The translations under genes and the position numbers were made by a program. From CAMDHY01 sp046156265 (GTDB taxonomy: Bacteria; Pseudomonadota; Alphaproteobacteria; Rhizobiales; Segnochrobactraceae), in assembly GCF_046156265.1 (NCBI RefSeq), contig NZ_JAWDIR010000001.1:137039-201038 (forward strand): a stretch of 64,000 bases of DNA, written 5' to 3'. Below are positions 18,328 to 27,787 of the stretch, piece by piece (positions within the stretch are counted from its first letter, which is position 1; each line of letters begins with the position of its first letter). Under the pieces are notes generated by a model that was not told the origin of the DNA, did no database searches, and saw nothing but the letters and a program-made list of their open reading frames with translations.

Positions 18328-19362
18328 TCAGCCGGCCTGCTCCGCCCAGCCCGACAGCTCGCGCCGCACCACGTGGGCGATCACGTCCATCCCCTCGGGC
18401 GAATCGTTCAGGCAGGGGATCGCGGCGAACTGCTCGCCGCCGTTTTCCTTGAAGTAGTGACCGTTCTCCTCCGCGATCTCCTCGAGCGTCTCGAGGCAGT
18501 CGGCGACGAAGCCCGGCATCACCACGGCGAGCCGCTTCACGCCCTCGCGGGCGAGCGCCATCACCGTCTCGTCGGTGTACGGCTTCAGCCATTCGGCACG
18601 GCCGAAGCGCGACTGGAAGGTGATCCGGAGCCGCTCCGCCGGCCAGCCGAGCCGCTCGCGCAAGAGCCGCGCCGTCTTGTGGCACTGGCAGTGATAGGGG
18701 TCGCCCTTCTCCAGATATTCCTTCGGCACGCCGTGGAAGGAGGCGAGCACCACCTCCGGCTCGAAGTCGAGGCTGGCGAGATGGCCCTCCAGCGAGCGGG
18801 CGAGGGCGTCGATGTAGACCGGGTCGTCGTGCCAGGGCGGTGCCGTGCGCACCGCCGGCTGCCAGCGCATCTTGGCGAGCTGCTTGAACGCCATGTCGTT
18901 GACGGTCGCCGTCGTCGCCGCCGCGTACTGCGGATAGAGCGGCACCACCAGGATGCGGTCGCAGCCCGCGTCCTGCAGCGCCTGCAGCCGCTCGCCGATC
19001 GGCGGCGAGCCGTAGCGCATCGCCCAGTCGACGATCGGCCGCGGCTCCATGGTGGCGAGGATCTCGCCGAGCTTGTCGGACTGCGAGCGCGTGATCGTCT
19101 TCAGCGGCGCCTCGTTGCGCTCCTTGTCCCAGATCGACGCATAGGCGGCGCCGGAGCGCTGCGGCCGGCGCGACAGGATGACGAGGTTGAGCAGCGGCCA
19201 CCAGAGCAGCCGCGGCGCCTCGATCACCCGCCGGTCGGAGAGGAACTCCTTCAGATAGCGCCGCATCGACCAGTAGTCGGTGCCGTCCGGCGAGCCGAGG
19301 TTGACGATCAGCACGCCGATGCCGCCGGTGCGCACCGGCGGATGGCCCTCGGGAAGCCGCAT
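18328..19362 (-). CDS. hemH: Ferrochelatase
   Basis: Inserts Fe(II) into protoporphyrin IX at the last step of haem synthesis. Family landmarks are GVLIVNLGSPDGTDYWSMRR, YGSPPIGERLQAL, RILVVPLYPQYAAATTATV, the catalytic-His segment VLASFHGVPKEYLEKGDPYH, TFQSRFGRAEWLKPYTDETV and PGFVADCLETLEEI with the conserved Glu. The ATG at 19362 (344 residues, start MRLPEGHPPVRTGG) agrees with rhizobial homologues. An in-frame ATG at 19512 would add 50 poorly conserved residues. The 303-base interval to the next gene (19363-19665) holds no clear feature other than that optional extension. Confidence 0.94.
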   Translation of the reverse strand: MRLPEGHPPVRTGGIGVLIVNLGSPDGTDYWSMRRYLKEFLSDRRVIEAPRLLWWPLLNLVILSRRPQRSGAAYASIWDKERNEAPLKTITRSQSDKLGEILATMEPRPIVDWAMRYGSPPIGERLQALQDAGCDRILVVPLYPQYAAATTATVNDMAFKQLAKMRWQPAVRTAPPWHDDPVYIDALARSLEGHLASLDFEPEVVLASFHGVPKEYLEKGDPYHCQCHKTARLLRERLGWPAERLRITFQSRFGRAEWLKPYTDETVMALAREGVKRLAVVMPGFVADCLETLEEIAEENGHYFKENGGEQFAAIPCLNDSPEGMDVIAHVVRRELSGWAEQAG

Positions 19363-19665
19363 CGGGGCGTGGTGGCCGTCCGGCGCGGGTTTCAGGGACG
19401 GGCGGTGATCGGACCGGGGGCCGGCCACGGCGGTTTCGACGGTGCTCAAGAGCGGACTCGCGACTGTCAGGAGGTGGCAACCGGGCCGTGTCGAGGCCCT
19501 TTGGACTGACATAGCCCGACACCGGCACGGAACCTAGCGCGGGATGCTTGCGCGGAAAGGTCGCCGCCCGGCATCCCCGCGCGCGGCGGACGCAAGCGAG
19601 GCCTCGCCAACGCCGCGCCGGATAGCCACAATCGCCGCCGATCCCGCCCCTTCGAGGAGATCGTC

Positions 19666-21198
19666 ATGCTCGCCGTTCTGTCGAAGCCGTTCCGTGGCGG
19701 CCGCGCCGCCCTTGCCACTGCGCTGTTCTCGGCCGCCGTCTTCGCCGCCGCCCTCCCCGCCCGCGCGGCCGAGATCACCTTCATGGTCGCGAGCGACATC
19801 GACCGTGCCGAGGCCGGCGAGGGGCGCGGCGGCTTCGCCCGGCTCGCCGGCGCCATCGCCGCCGAGCGCGCGGCGGGCGGCAACCTCGTCGTCGCCCACG
19901 CCGGCGACACGATCTCGCCGTCGCTGCTCTCCGGCTTCGACCAGGGCGCCCACATCGTCGCCCTCACCAACATGCTGAAATTCGACGTCTTCGTCCCCGG
20001 CAACCACGAGTTCGACTTCGGCAAGGACGTGTTCCTCGCGCGGATGGGCGAGCTCGAGGCCGGGCACAAGCTCGCGGCGAACCTCCGGATGCCCGACGGC
20101 AGCCCGGTCGCCGGTTTCGCCGACACCGCGATGCTGGAGTTCGACGGCATCAAGGTCGGCGTCGTCGGCGCCGCCGGCGACCACTCCTACGCGGTGTCGA
20201 GCCCGGGCGACCTGAGGCTCGCCGGCACCGTCGACACCGCCCTGTCGCAGGCGAAGGCATTGCGCGCCGAGGGGGCCGACATCGTCGTCGCCGTCGCCCA
20301 CGCCATGCGCAGCCAGGACCTCGCGATGATGCACGGCGGGTCGATCGACCTCGTGCTCTCGGGCGACACCCACGACCTGCTCATCAACTATGACGGCCGC
20401 GCCATCCTCGCCGAGGCGCGCGAACAGGCGGAGTACCTGCCGCTCATCACCCTCGACGTGACCGCCGAGACCGTGGACGGCAAGCGCAAGGTGACGTGGA
20501 CGCCGCAGTTCCGCGTCATCGACACCGCCACCGTGACGCCAGATCCGGCCGTCGCGGCGAAGATCGCGGAGCTCGAGAAGACGCTGTCGGCCGAGCTCGA
20601 CATCGAGATCGGCAAGAGCGACACCGAGCTCGACAGCCGGCGTGCCGCCGTGCGCGGCGGCGAGGCGGCGATCGGCAACCTGATCGCCGATGCCATGCGC
20701 ACCTCCACCGGCGCCGACGTCGCCCTGATGAACGGCGGCGGCATCCGCGCGAACAAGCTCTACGCCGCCGGCTCGACCCTGACGCGCCGCGATGTGCTCG
20801 CCGAGTTGCCGTTCGGCAACGTCGTCGTCGTGGTGGAGCTCTCCGGAGCCGACCTCAAGGCGGCGCTCGAAAACGGTGTCAGCGCCGTCGAGGAAGGGGC
20901 GGGTCGCTTTCCGCACGTCTCCGGCATGAGGGTCGTCGCCGACGTCTCGAAGCCGGCGGGCAGCCGCATCGTCGCGGTCGACGTCGGAGGCGCGCCGCTC
21001 GATCCGGGCAAGACCTACACCGTCGCCACCAACGACTACATGGCGCGCGGCGGCGACGACTACGTGGCCCTGCGGAGCGGCGACTACGTCGTCGGCCCGC
21101 GCGACGGCAAGCTGCTCGCGACCGTCGTCATCGATGCCGTCGCGGCGGCGGGGACGGTGTCGCCGAAGGTCGAAGGCCGCGTGCAGCTGCAGAACTGA
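19666..21198 (+). CDS. Periplasmic 5'-nucleotidase/UshA-like phosphoesterase
   Basis: A 510-residue secreted phosphoesterase. It has a signal peptide (ALFSAAVFAAALPARAAE), a calcineurin-like metallophosphatase domain to about 270 (HAGDTISPSLL, VPGNHEFDFGKD, VVAVAHAM) and a 5'-nucleotidase C-terminal domain from about 315 (IGNLIADAMRTSTGADVALM with the NGGGIR substrate motif, later NDYMARGGDDY). Two metal-site positions depart from the textbook motifs: SDID in place of DxH at the start, and SGDTHD in place of GHxH. Activity may therefore be altered. The gene has GAGGAG before the ATG and appears monocistronic; nucleotide or sugar-nucleotide scavenging is the likely role. Confidence 0.88.
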   Translation: MLAVLSKPFRGGRAALATALFSAAVFAAALPARAAEITFMVASDIDRAEAGEGRGGFARLAGAIAAERAAGGNLVVAHAGDTISPSLLSGFDQGAHIVALTNMLKFDVFVPGNHEFDFGKDVFLARMGELEAGHKLAANLRMPDGSPVAGFADTAMLEFDGIKVGVVGAAGDHSYAVSSPGDLRLAGTVDTALSQAKALRAEGADIVVAVAHAMRSQDLAMMHGGSIDLVLSGDTHDLLINYDGRAILAEAREQAEYLPLITLDVTAETVDGKRKVTWTPQFRVIDTATVTPDPAVAAKIAELEKTLSAELDIEIGKSDTELDSRRAAVRGGEAAIGNLIADAMRTSTGADVALMNGGGIRANKLYAAGSTLTRRDVLAELPFGNVVVVVELSGADLKAALENGVSAVEEGAGRFPHVSGMRVVADVSKPAGSRIVAVDVGGAPLDPGKTYTVATNDYMARGGDDYVALRSGDYVVGPRDGKLLATVVIDAVAAAGTVSPKVEGRVQLQN

Positions 21199-21211
21199 GG
21201 CCGGGTCGCCC

Positions 21212-21688
21212 TCACCACGTCGCCGCCGGCGGCACGCCCTCGACCACCTCGGCGAGGCGCCGCAGCGTCGCCGGCGTCGTCTCGGCCGGCGGCGCGTCGG
21301 CTGAGAAGAAGCCGGCGGCGGCGATCTCGCGGCCGAGGCGCGGCGGCCCGCGCACGGCGAAGCGGCGCACCACGTAGAGCGCAACGTGGTCGCGGCCGAG
21401 CCCGGCGTTGAGGTAGAGCCCGGCGAGTTCGGGATCACCCTCGGCGGCGATGTTGCCCTCCTCGGCGAGCTCGCGCACCGCCGCCGCCACCGCCGTCTCG
21501 CCGGGATCGACGGCACCACCCGGCAGGTGCCAGCCGTCGACATAGCCGTGCCGGACGAGGAAGACGCGGCCGTCGTCGGACAGCACCATCGTCCGCACGC
21601 CGAGGGTGACGGAGCGTGTCAGCCGCGTCCACAGCCTCAGTCCGCGGCGCACCGGAGGGGTGGCAGCCCGCATCAAGCGGCTCACCAT
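21212..21688 (-). CDS. Nudix hydrolase
   Basis: A 158-residue Nudix protein. The box reads [20 protein letters not shown] followed by EGNI, so it keeps the Glu residues that bind metal but has Asn for the usual Gly near the end. A basic N-terminus precedes [29 protein letters not shown]. The substrate is a nucleoside-diphosphate derivative of unknown kind. The ATG at 21688 has a G-rich upstream region. It is convergent with the UshA-like gene, with 13 bases between stops. Confidence 0.85.
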   Translation of the reverse strand: MVSRLMRAATPPVRRGLRLWTRLTRSVTLGVRTMVLSDDGRVFLVRHGYVDGWHLPGGAVDPGETAVAAAVRELAEEGNIAAEGDPELAGLYLNAGLGRDHVALYVVRRFAVRGPPRLGREIAAAGFFSADAPPAETTPATLRRLAEVVEGVPPAATW

Positions 21689-21847
21689 GTGCCGCCCCCG
21701 CGTCGCCCACCGGCAAGTCGCGTCGGATCGGTGAAACTGCCGCACGGCGAAAGCCGCGCTTGGCATCGGTCGCCGCAGCCGGCTATACGGTCGGTGACTG
21801 TGCCGTCGTCGCGCGCCCTCCCAGCGTGTTCCGGCCGAACCCTTTTG

Positions 21848-21976
21848 ATGATCGAGAGTTCCCGTCTCATGCTGTCCCTGTTCTCGCCCCGCCGGTGGCG
21901 CTTCGTCTGGTCGCCCGCGGTCGACTTCTCGCACGGCCGCGTCGCCATGACGCTCGCCACCTTCCGCAGCCGCTGA
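21848..21976 (+). CDS. Possible small protein of 42 residues
   Basis: A short frame encoding [19 protein letters not shown] and a Trp- and Arg-rich tail ending TLATFRSR, immediately before the metallophosphatase gene. I recognise no family. It has no strong ribosome binding site and might only be leader sequence of the next gene. It is included because it is the only coding candidate between 21689 and 21995. Confidence 0.2.
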   Translation: MIESSRLMLSLFSPRRWRFVWSPAVDFSHGRVAMTLATFRSR

Positions 21977-21995
21977 GCCGACGGCCGCGGGCGCG

Positions 21996-23018
21996 ATGTT
22001 CACACTCGCTCATCTGTCTGACCCGCACCTCGGCCCCCTTCCCGACCCGCAGTTCCTGGAGCTCGCCTCCAAGCGCGTCGTCGGTTACGTCAACTGGCAT
22101 CGCAACCGCGCGGTGAAGCTTGCGAACTCGGCGCTCGACGCGCTGGTCAACGACATCCACGCGCGCGACCCGAACCACATCGTCGTCACCGGCGACCTCG
22201 TCAACCTGTCGCTCGCCGGCGAGATGGGACCGGCGGCGAAGTGGCTCGGCACCCTCGGCCCGCCCTCCGAGGTTTCGGTCGTCCCCGGCAACCACGACGC
22301 CTATGTGCCCGGCGCCCTCGGCCGCGCCCGCCGCATCTGGGCCGCGCACCTGTCCGGCGATCCCGGAGACCACCACTCGCCCGGGCGGCCGCACTTCCCC
22401 TATCTCCGCCGCCGCGACAATGTCGCGATCATCGGCGCCTCGAGTGCCAAGGCGACGGCGCCGTTCCTCGCCACCGGCCACTTCGACTCCCACCAGCAGC
22501 TGCTCTTGACGGAGATGCTGCAGGCGGCAGGCCACCAGGGGCTGTTCCGGGTCGTCCTCATCCACCATCCGCCGAACCACAAGGCGACGGCGTGGCACAA
22601 GCGGATGATCGGCGCCTCGCGTTTTCGCGCGGCGATCGACGAAGGTGGCGCAGAGCTCGTCCTGCACGGCCACACCCACAAGCCGAGCATCGCCTGGCTG
22701 AACGGCCGCGACGGCCTCGTGCCGGTGGTGGGCGTGCCATCCGCCTCGGCAATGCCGCACGGCCGCAACCCGGCCGCCCGCTACAACCACTTCACCATCG
22801 GTGGCGAGCCGGGATCGTGGACCTGCCGTCTCGAGGAGCGCGGCGTCGCCGACCGCTCGATGACGGTCGAGACCGTCTCGATCGTCGACCTGCACGGCGG
22901 CGAGGCGCCGATCCCGCGCGAGATCGTTCAGCCGACGGGCGGCCAGTCCGGCGAGACGGCCACGTCGAGCAAGCCATCCAAGCGCGGGTCGGGCACGATC
23001 TCCACCGCCCGCCGGTAG
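21996..23018 (+). CDS. Calcineurin-like metallophosphoesterase
   Basis: A 340-residue cytoplasmic phosphoesterase with all five metal motifs: LSDPHLG (DxH), VTGDLVN (GD), VPGNHDAY (GNHD), IHHPP (H) and LHGHTHKP (GHTH). It belongs to the CpdA-like/DUF class of binuclear phosphodiesterases; cAMP is one possible substrate but the sequence does not prove it. The carboxy-terminal 30 codons overlap the 3' end of the convergent acetyltransferase gene by 91 bases. Confidence 0.9.
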   Translation: MFTLAHLSDPHLGPLPDPQFLELASKRVVGYVNWHRNRAVKLANSALDALVNDIHARDPNHIVVTGDLVNLSLAGEMGPAAKWLGTLGPPSEVSVVPGNHDAYVPGALGRARRIWAAHLSGDPGDHHSPGRPHFPYLRRRDNVAIIGASSAKATAPFLATGHFDSHQQLLLTEMLQAAGHQGLFRVVLIHHPPNHKATAWHKRMIGASRFRAAIDEGGAELVLHGHTHKPSIAWLNGRDGLVPVVGVPSASAMPHGRNPAARYNHFTIGGEPGSWTCRLEERGVADRSMTVETVSIVDLHGGEAPIPREIVQPTGGQSGETATSSKPSKRGSGTISTARR

Positions 23019-23563
23019 GCCACGAAGCCGAACGACCGGTAGAAGCGCACCGCCCCCGGGTGGTCGAGCGTGCAGGTGTGCAGCCAGACCCGGCGCACGC
23101 CCTTGCGTCGCCAGGCGCGCGCCAGGAGGTCGGCCATCAGCCGCCGGCCGAGCCCCCGCCCGACGGCATCGGGCACGAAGCCGAAGAGCACGATCTCGAC
23201 CTCGCCGGGCTTGCGCAGGTCGAGTTCGACGAGACCGATGTCCCGCCCCTCCTCGATCACCGCGAGCGTGGCGATGCCGGGATCGCCGATGCGCGCGGCG
23301 ATTGTCTCGTCGGAATGCCGGAGCCGCGAGACCCACAGCCATTTCTCGCCGACGGCGCGGAAGAGCCGGCGGAAACGCTCCGCCTCGGTCGGACCGAGGC
23401 GCTCGGTCGCCGGTGGGTCGCCGACCGGTCCCGCCGCCGGCGGTGAGCGCATCTCCATGAACGTGACGATGGCGGGCAGCACGCCGTCGGGCAGCGCGAC
23501 GATGCCGTCGAGAGGAACGGCGATGGTCGGCGTCCCGGACGGAACCGGACCGGGCTCTGGCAT
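22928..23563 (-). CDS. GNAT-family N-acetyltransferase
   Basis: A 211-residue acetyl-CoA-dependent acetyltransferase. The core is at about 80-195: DIGLVELDLRKPGEVEIVLF, acetyl-CoA loop VGRGLGRRLMADLL, then [18 protein letters not shown]. The acceptor is unknown. About 45 poorly conserved residues precede the domain. The ATG at 23563 is followed downstream by a 91-base convergent overlap with the metallophosphoesterase gene. Confidence 0.88.
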   Translation of the reverse strand: MPEPGPVPSGTPTIAVPLDGIVALPDGVLPAIVTFMEMRSPPAAGPVGDPPATERLGPTEAERFRRLFRAVGEKWLWVSRLRHSDETIAARIGDPGIATLAVIEEGRDIGLVELDLRKPGEVEIVLFGFVPDAVGRGLGRRLMADLLARAWRRKGVRRVWLHTCTLDHPGAVRFYRSFGFVAYRRAVEIVPDPRLDGLLDVAVSPDWPPVG

Positions 23564-23662
23564 GATGACCTTCGTGCTTTGGCGGGAAGGGGCCTCTACG
23601 GCGCGCCCTTAGCAGACCGGCGATGACGCGTCACCGTCCGGCGGTGCCGGCCACGAAGCGGC

Positions 23663-23941
23663 TTACTGTTCGCGGTATTCCTGGACGCGGGTGGCGCGCA
23701 GGCCGGCTAGGCCGTGCTTGTCGATCAGCGCCTGCCAGGAGAGGAATTCGTCGACCGTCAGCGTGTAGCGGCTGCAGGCTTCTTCCAGCGACAGGAGCCC
23801 CCCGCGCACCGCCGCCACCACCTCCGCCTTGCGCCGGATCACCCAGCGCTGCGCGTTGCTTGGGGGCAGATCGGCAATTGTCAAGGGGCTCCCGTCGGGG
23901 CCGATGACATAGCGCACTCGGGTTCGGACCTGTTCGGTCAT
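23663..23941 (-). CDS. sciP: CtrA inhibitor SciP (DUF1153)
   Basis: A 92-residue helix-turn-helix protein of the DUF1153/SciP family. In Caulobacter it binds CtrA at its target promoters in G1 cells and blocks recruitment of RNA polymerase. The hallmark segments are YVIGPDGSPLTIADLPPSNA, RWVIRRKAEVVAAVRGGLLS, LEEACSRYTLTVDEFLSWQ and HGLAGLRATR. The ATG at 23941 was chosen over a GTG 15 bases upstream. Two CtrA-like boxes and a GANTC methylation site lie directly upstream, which fits its known place in the cell-cycle circuit. Confidence 0.96.
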   Translation of the reverse strand: MTEQVRTRVRYVIGPDGSPLTIADLPPSNAQRWVIRRKAEVVAAVRGGLLSLEEACSRYTLTVDEFLSWQALIDKHGLAGLRATRVQEYREQ

Positions 23942-23975
23942 TCTACGCTCACACACACCGCCTCTTCACAGCCTC

Positions 23976-23980
23976 GACTC
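23976..23980. promoter_or_regulatory. CcrM methylation site GANTC upstream of sciP
   Basis: GACTC sits 35 bases before the sciP start. In alphaproteobacteria such sites are methylated by CcrM and, with GcrA, can tie transcription to replication. A single 5-base match could be chance. Confidence 0.3.
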
Positions 23981-23994
23981 TAGGTGCGCGGGCT

Positions 23995-24009
23995 TTAACA
24001 ATGAGCTAA
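23995..24009. promoter_or_regulatory. CtrA-like box TTAA-N7-CTAA
   Basis: One mismatch from the CtrA consensus TTAA-N7-TTAA, about 55 bases upstream of sciP. CtrA is known to drive sciP in Caulobacter. Confidence 0.5.
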
Positions 24010-24028
24010 ACCCGCCGGGGTGATTTGG

Positions 24029-24043
24029 TTAACACACGGTTAC
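24029..24043. promoter_or_regulatory. CtrA-like box TTAA-N7-TTAC
   Basis: A second near-consensus CtrA box, 34 bases from the first. The pair stands out because this interval is otherwise G+C rich. Between 24044 and the mnmA start (24347) I see no other feature. Confidence 0.5.
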
Positions 24044-24346
24044 TTTTGACGACTGTCGGCAAGGCGTTGCAATACGGCAACACCAGGCGTTGCGCCGCTG
24101 CCACGGTTGCGGGGGAGCGGTTTCGGTAGCCGTAGCGCGGTGCTTGGACGGCGCCGGTCGGGTTCGCTATAGTGTCGCCGCAATGGTCGGCCACGCGGGG
24201 CCGGGTCCTCCGTGCCGGCGTTGCTTAAGGGACGCCGGTCGCCGATCCGACTTGTCGATCCGGTGTGCCGACACCATCTGCCAACCGGTCTTGCCGATCC
24301 GATTTCCTGCGCGCCGGTGGGCGGCGCCCCAGAACGCGACAGGACG

Positions 24347-25528
24347 ATGAACCTCGACGGCTTCGCCCCGAACGCCTCTCCGGCCGACACTCGTATCGTC
24401 GTCGCCATGTCCGGCGGCGTCGACTCGTCCGTCGTCGCGGCGCTCCTCGCCGAGGCCGGCTACGACGTCGTCGGCGTGACGCTGCAGCTCTACGACCACG
24501 GCGAGGCGACGCACCGCTCCGGTGCCTGCTGCGCCGGCCGCGACATCCACGATGCCCGCCGCGTCGCCGAGCACCTCGGCATTCCCCACTACGTCCTCGA
24601 CTTCGAGGCACGCTTCCGCAACGCCGTCATCGAGAGCTTCGCCGACAGCTACCTCTCCGGCGAGACCCCGGTGCCCTGCATCGCCTGTAACCAGACGGTC
24701 AAGTTCTCCGACCTGATGGCGACCGCGCGCGAGCTCGGCGCCGCAGCACTCGCCACCGGCCACTACATCGAGACCCGCCGCGTCGGCGGCCGCTGGCAGA
24801 TGTTCCGCCCCGTCGATGCCGAGCGCGACCAGAGCTACTTCCTGTTCGCCACCACGCCCGAGCAGCTCGCCTTCGCGCGCTTCCCGCTGGGGGCGATGAG
24901 CAAGGCCGAGACGCGCGCGCTCGCCCACCGCTTCAGCCTGCCGGTCGCCGACAAGGCCGACAGCCAGGACATCTGCTTCGTGCCGACCGGTCGCTATGCC
25001 GACGTCATCGAGCGCCTGCGCCCGGGCGCGGTGGAGGGCGGCGAGATCGTCCACATCGACGGCCGCGTGCTCGGCCGCCACGACGGCATCGTCCACTACA
25101 CCATCGGCCAGCGCCGCGGCCTCGGGCTGTCGCTCGGCGAGCCGCTCTACGTCGTCCGGCTCGATGCGAGCGCGCACCGCGTCGTCGTCGGCCCGCGCGA
25201 GGCGCTCATGGTCCATCGGTTGACCCTGCGCGAGCCGAACTGGCTCGGCGACGGCCCGCTCGACGCCCGCCTCGACGGCCTCGAGGTCTATGCCCGCGTC
25301 CGCTCGACCCGCCCGCCGGCCCCCGCGACGCTGCGCGTCGGCCGCGACGGCGTCGCCGTCGAGCTGCCGGCCGGCGAGACCGGCGTTGCGCCCGGGCAGG
25401 CCTGCGTGCTTTACGACAGTGGCGAGCCGCGGGCGCGGGTTCTCGGTGGTGGCTTCATCGATGCTGCCTCCGGCCTGCGTGCCCTGGAAACACCCACCGC
25501 CGACCGCCGACCCGCCGCCGTCGCCTGA
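24347..25528 (+). CDS. mnmA: tRNA-specific 2-thiouridylase
   Basis: Thiolates U34 of tRNA-Lys, -Glu and -Gln with ATP and sulfur relayed by IscS. The 393-residue protein has the PP-loop [20 protein letters not shown], the catalytic Cys in [31 protein letters not shown], and the second Cys in [15 protein letters not shown], plus [11 protein letters not shown]. The ATG at 24347 has AGGA upstream; a longer upstream reading is not conserved. The Gly/Ala/Pro-rich tail of about 15 residues is variable. Confidence 0.96.
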   Translation: MNLDGFAPNASPADTRIVVAMSGGVDSSVVAALLAEAGYDVVGVTLQLYDHGEATHRSGACCAGRDIHDARRVAEHLGIPHYVLDFEARFRNAVIESFADSYLSGETPVPCIACNQTVKFSDLMATARELGAAALATGHYIETRRVGGRWQMFRPVDAERDQSYFLFATTPEQLAFARFPLGAMSKAETRALAHRFSLPVADKADSQDICFVPTGRYADVIERLRPGAVEGGEIVHIDGRVLGRHDGIVHYTIGQRRGLGLSLGEPLYVVRLDASAHRVVVGPREALMVHRLTLREPNWLGDGPLDARLDGLEVYARVRSTRPPAPATLRVGRDGVAVELPAGETGVAPGQACVLYDSGEPRARVLGGGFIDAASGLRALETPTADRRPAAVA

Positions 25529-25560
25529 CGGTCGTCACCCCCTCCCGCGCGAGGAACCGG

Positions 25561-26232
25561 ATGTCCGACAAGAGCTCAGAAGCGGTGGTCGGGCGTCGCC
25601 GCTCGGAGGGCCTGACGGTTTCGATGGTCCGCTCGGCCTATAGCCGATGGGCTCCGATCTACGACGCGGTGTTCTGGGGTCCCACCTTGTGGGGCCGCGA
25701 AATGGCGGTCGCCCGGGTCAACGCCATCGGCGGCGAGGTGCTCGAGGTCGGCGTCGGCACCGGCATGGCGCTGCCCTGCTACGGCCCCTCCGTCGAGGTC
25801 ACCGGCATCGACATCTCGCCGGAAATGCTGGTGAAGACCGCCGAGCGCGTCGAGCGCGAGCGCCTGCGGGCCCGCGTCACCGGCCTCACCGTGATGGACG
25901 CCGGCAACCTCGCGTTCGCCGATGCGAGCTTCGACGTCGCGGTGGCGATGTACGTCATCACCGCCGTGCCCGATCCGGATGCGGCGCTCGCCGAGATGTC
26001 GCGCGTCGTGCGCCCCGGCGGCACCATCATCATCGTCAGCCACTTCCGCTCCGAGCGCGGCGGCTGGAAGATCGTCGAGCATCTCGCCGAGCCGTTCACC
26101 ACCAAGCTCGGCTGGGACGCCGGCATGCCCGTCGACCGCGTGCTGAACAGGCCCGAGCTGACGCTGGTCGAGCGCTGCCCGGTGCCGCCGCTCGACCTCT
26201 ACACGCTGCTGCGCTTCGAAAAGCGCGCCTGA
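25561..26232 (+). CDS. pmtA: Phosphatidylethanolamine N-methyltransferase (PmtA type)
   Basis: A SAM-dependent methyltransferase of 223 residues, of the Rhodobacter/PmtA kind that makes phosphatidylcholine by successive methylation. Features are YSRWAPIYDAVFWGPTLWGR at the start, the SAM motif GGEVLEVGVGTGMALP, VTGIDISPEML, and PGGTIIIVSHFRSERGGWK. The ATG has GAGGA upstream and follows mnmA by 32 bases, perhaps in one transcript. UbiE-like methyltransferases look similar, so the lipid substrate is an inference from this clade's sequence. Confidence 0.82.
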   Translation: MSDKSSEAVVGRRRSEGLTVSMVRSAYSRWAPIYDAVFWGPTLWGREMAVARVNAIGGEVLEVGVGTGMALPCYGPSVEVTGIDISPEMLVKTAERVERERLRARVTGLTVMDAGNLAFADASFDVAVAMYVITAVPDPDAALAEMSRVVRPGGTIIIVSHFRSERGGWKIVEHLAEPFTTKLGWDAGMPVDRVLNRPELTLVERCPVPPLDLYTLLRFEKRA

Positions 26233-26275
26233 CGGGCCGCGACCCGCGACCGCGCGCGCCCGAGCCTTTCTCACA

Positions 26276-27550
26276 TCACAGGAACGACGTCCCGTGCCGT
26301 CCCGGCGCGAGGCCGAGCCAGGCGGCGACGCTCTCGCCGATGTCGGCGAACGTCCCCCGCCGCCCGACCGTGCCGCCGGCGATGCCGGGCCCGAAGGCGA
26401 GGATCGGCACGTGCTCGCGGGTGTGGTCTGAGCCCGCCGCCGTCGGGTCGCAGCCGTGGTCGGCGGTCAGCACGACGAGATCGCCCGGCCGCAGCGCCGC
26501 CCGGAGCTCAGGTAGCCGGCGGTCGAAATGCTCGAGTGCCGCGGCATAGCCCGCCGGGTCGCGGCGGTGGCCGAAAAGCGTGTCGAAGTCGACGAAGTTC
26601 GTCATCACCAGGGCGCCTGCCGGAGCCCGCGCCACCGCCGAAAGCGTCGCATCGAACAGCGCGTCGTTGCCGGCGGCCTTCACCGTCTCGGTCATGCCGC
26701 GGTGGGCGAAGATGTCGCCGATCTTGCCGATGGCGATGACGGACCGGCCGTCCGCCTTCGCGCGGTCGAGCAGCGTCGGCTCCGGCGGCAGCACGGCGTA
26801 GTCGCGGCGGTTCGCCGTGCGGGTGAAGCCGGTCTCGGCGTCGCCGGTGAAGGGCCGGGCGATGACCCGGCCGATGCCGAGCGGGTCGACCAGCCGGCGG
26901 GCGATCTCGCAGACTTCATAGAGCCGCTCCAGCCCGAAATGCTCCTCGTGGGCAGCGATCTGGAACACCGAATCGGCCGACGTGTAGCAGATCGGCTTTC
27001 CCGTCCGGACGTGCTCTGCGCCGAGGCGTTCGATGATTTCGGTGCCGGAGGCGTGGCAGTCGCCGAGGATGCCGGGGAGCTTCGCCTCGGCCACGAGCGC
27101 AGCGATCAGGTCCGGCGGAAAGGTCGGCACGGTCTCGGGGAAATAGGTCCACGCGAACGGCACCGGCACGCCGGTGATCTCCCAGTGCCCCGACGGCGTG
27201 TCCTTGCCGAGCGACACCTCGGCGCCGTAGCCCCAGAGTCCCTCCGGAGCCTTCGCCACATGCAGACCGGCCGGCACCGCTCCCGTCGAGGCGGCGGCCG
27301 CCGCACCGAGGCCGAGGCGGTCGAGGTTGGGTAGGCGCAGCGGCCCGGTCGCGCCGCCCCCGCCGTCAGAGGCACCACGACCGTCGCAGTCTCCCCGCGC
27401 GCACGCCGCGGCGACGTGGCCGAGCGTGTCGGAGGCGGCATCCCCCGCGCCCCACCGGGCGGCGTCGCCGGCGGCACCGATCCCGACGGAATCGAGCACG
27501 AGCAGGAAGGCGCGGCGGGCGGGCGAAGAGGGCTCAAGGGTCTGGCTCAT
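26276..27550 (-). CDS. deoB: Phosphopentomutase
   Basis: Converts (deoxy)ribose 1-phosphate to the 5-phosphate between nucleoside phosphorolysis and DeoC. The 424 residues match the alkaline-phosphatase-like DeoB fold. [15 protein letters not shown] carries the first metal Asp, [16 protein letters not shown] holds the phosphorylated Thr, and [12 protein letters not shown] and [20 protein letters not shown] supply the remaining metal ligands. A Gly/Asp-rich stretch at about 52-66 is longer than usual. It is transcribed away from the cdd-punA-deoC-deoA unit 10 kb downstream but belongs to the same pathway. Confidence 0.96.
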   Translation of the reverse strand: MSQTLEPSSPARRAFLLVLDSVGIGAAGDAARWGAGDAASDTLGHVAAACARGDCDGRGASDGGGGATGPLRLPNLDRLGLGAAAAASTGAVPAGLHVAKAPEGLWGYGAEVSLGKDTPSGHWEITGVPVPFAWTYFPETVPTFPPDLIAALVAEAKLPGILGDCHASGTEIIERLGAEHVRTGKPICYTSADSVFQIAAHEEHFGLERLYEVCEIARRLVDPLGIGRVIARPFTGDAETGFTRTANRRDYAVLPPEPTLLDRAKADGRSVIAIGKIGDIFAHRGMTETVKAAGNDALFDATLSAVARAPAGALVMTNFVDFDTLFGHRRDPAGYAAALEHFDRRLPELRAALRPGDLVVLTADHGCDPTAAGSDHTREHVPILAFGPGIAGGTVGRRGTFADIGESVAAWLGLAPGRHGTSFL

Positions 27551-27608
27551 CGCCGACGATGTGCGCCCGGCGCGACGGGGTGGTCAAGACGGGCCATCCC
27601 AACCTTCG

Positions 27609-27787
27609 GCGCGAACCCCTCCCCCTTGCGCGGGGCCTGCCCGGACTTGATGCGCGGTAGCCGGCACAGCCGATCGGAGGCGGGTCCACACATCTCACCC
27701 CGCCGCCGTAGTGCGCCCCCTCCCCCCTCGTGGGGGAGGTGGCCGGCGCAGCCGGCCGGAGGGGGCCGCCGCGCGCGAGCGCGGCGG
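27609..27787. repeat. Palindromic element copy 1, at the 5' end of the LysR gene
   Basis: Two arms of the dispersed G/C-rich element: 27609-27641 (partial) and 27714-27787. The second arm carries CCTCCCCCCTCGTGGGGGAG followed by GGTGGCCGGCGCAGCCGGCC. The second arm lies within the reading frame of the LysR regulator and provides its first residues. Confidence 0.8.

Noticed and set aside
27551..27710. A rho-independent terminator after deoB or before the LysR gene
   Set aside because: deoB is transcribed away from this region (its start is at 27550), and the hairpins here belong to the dispersed element and lack T-runs.
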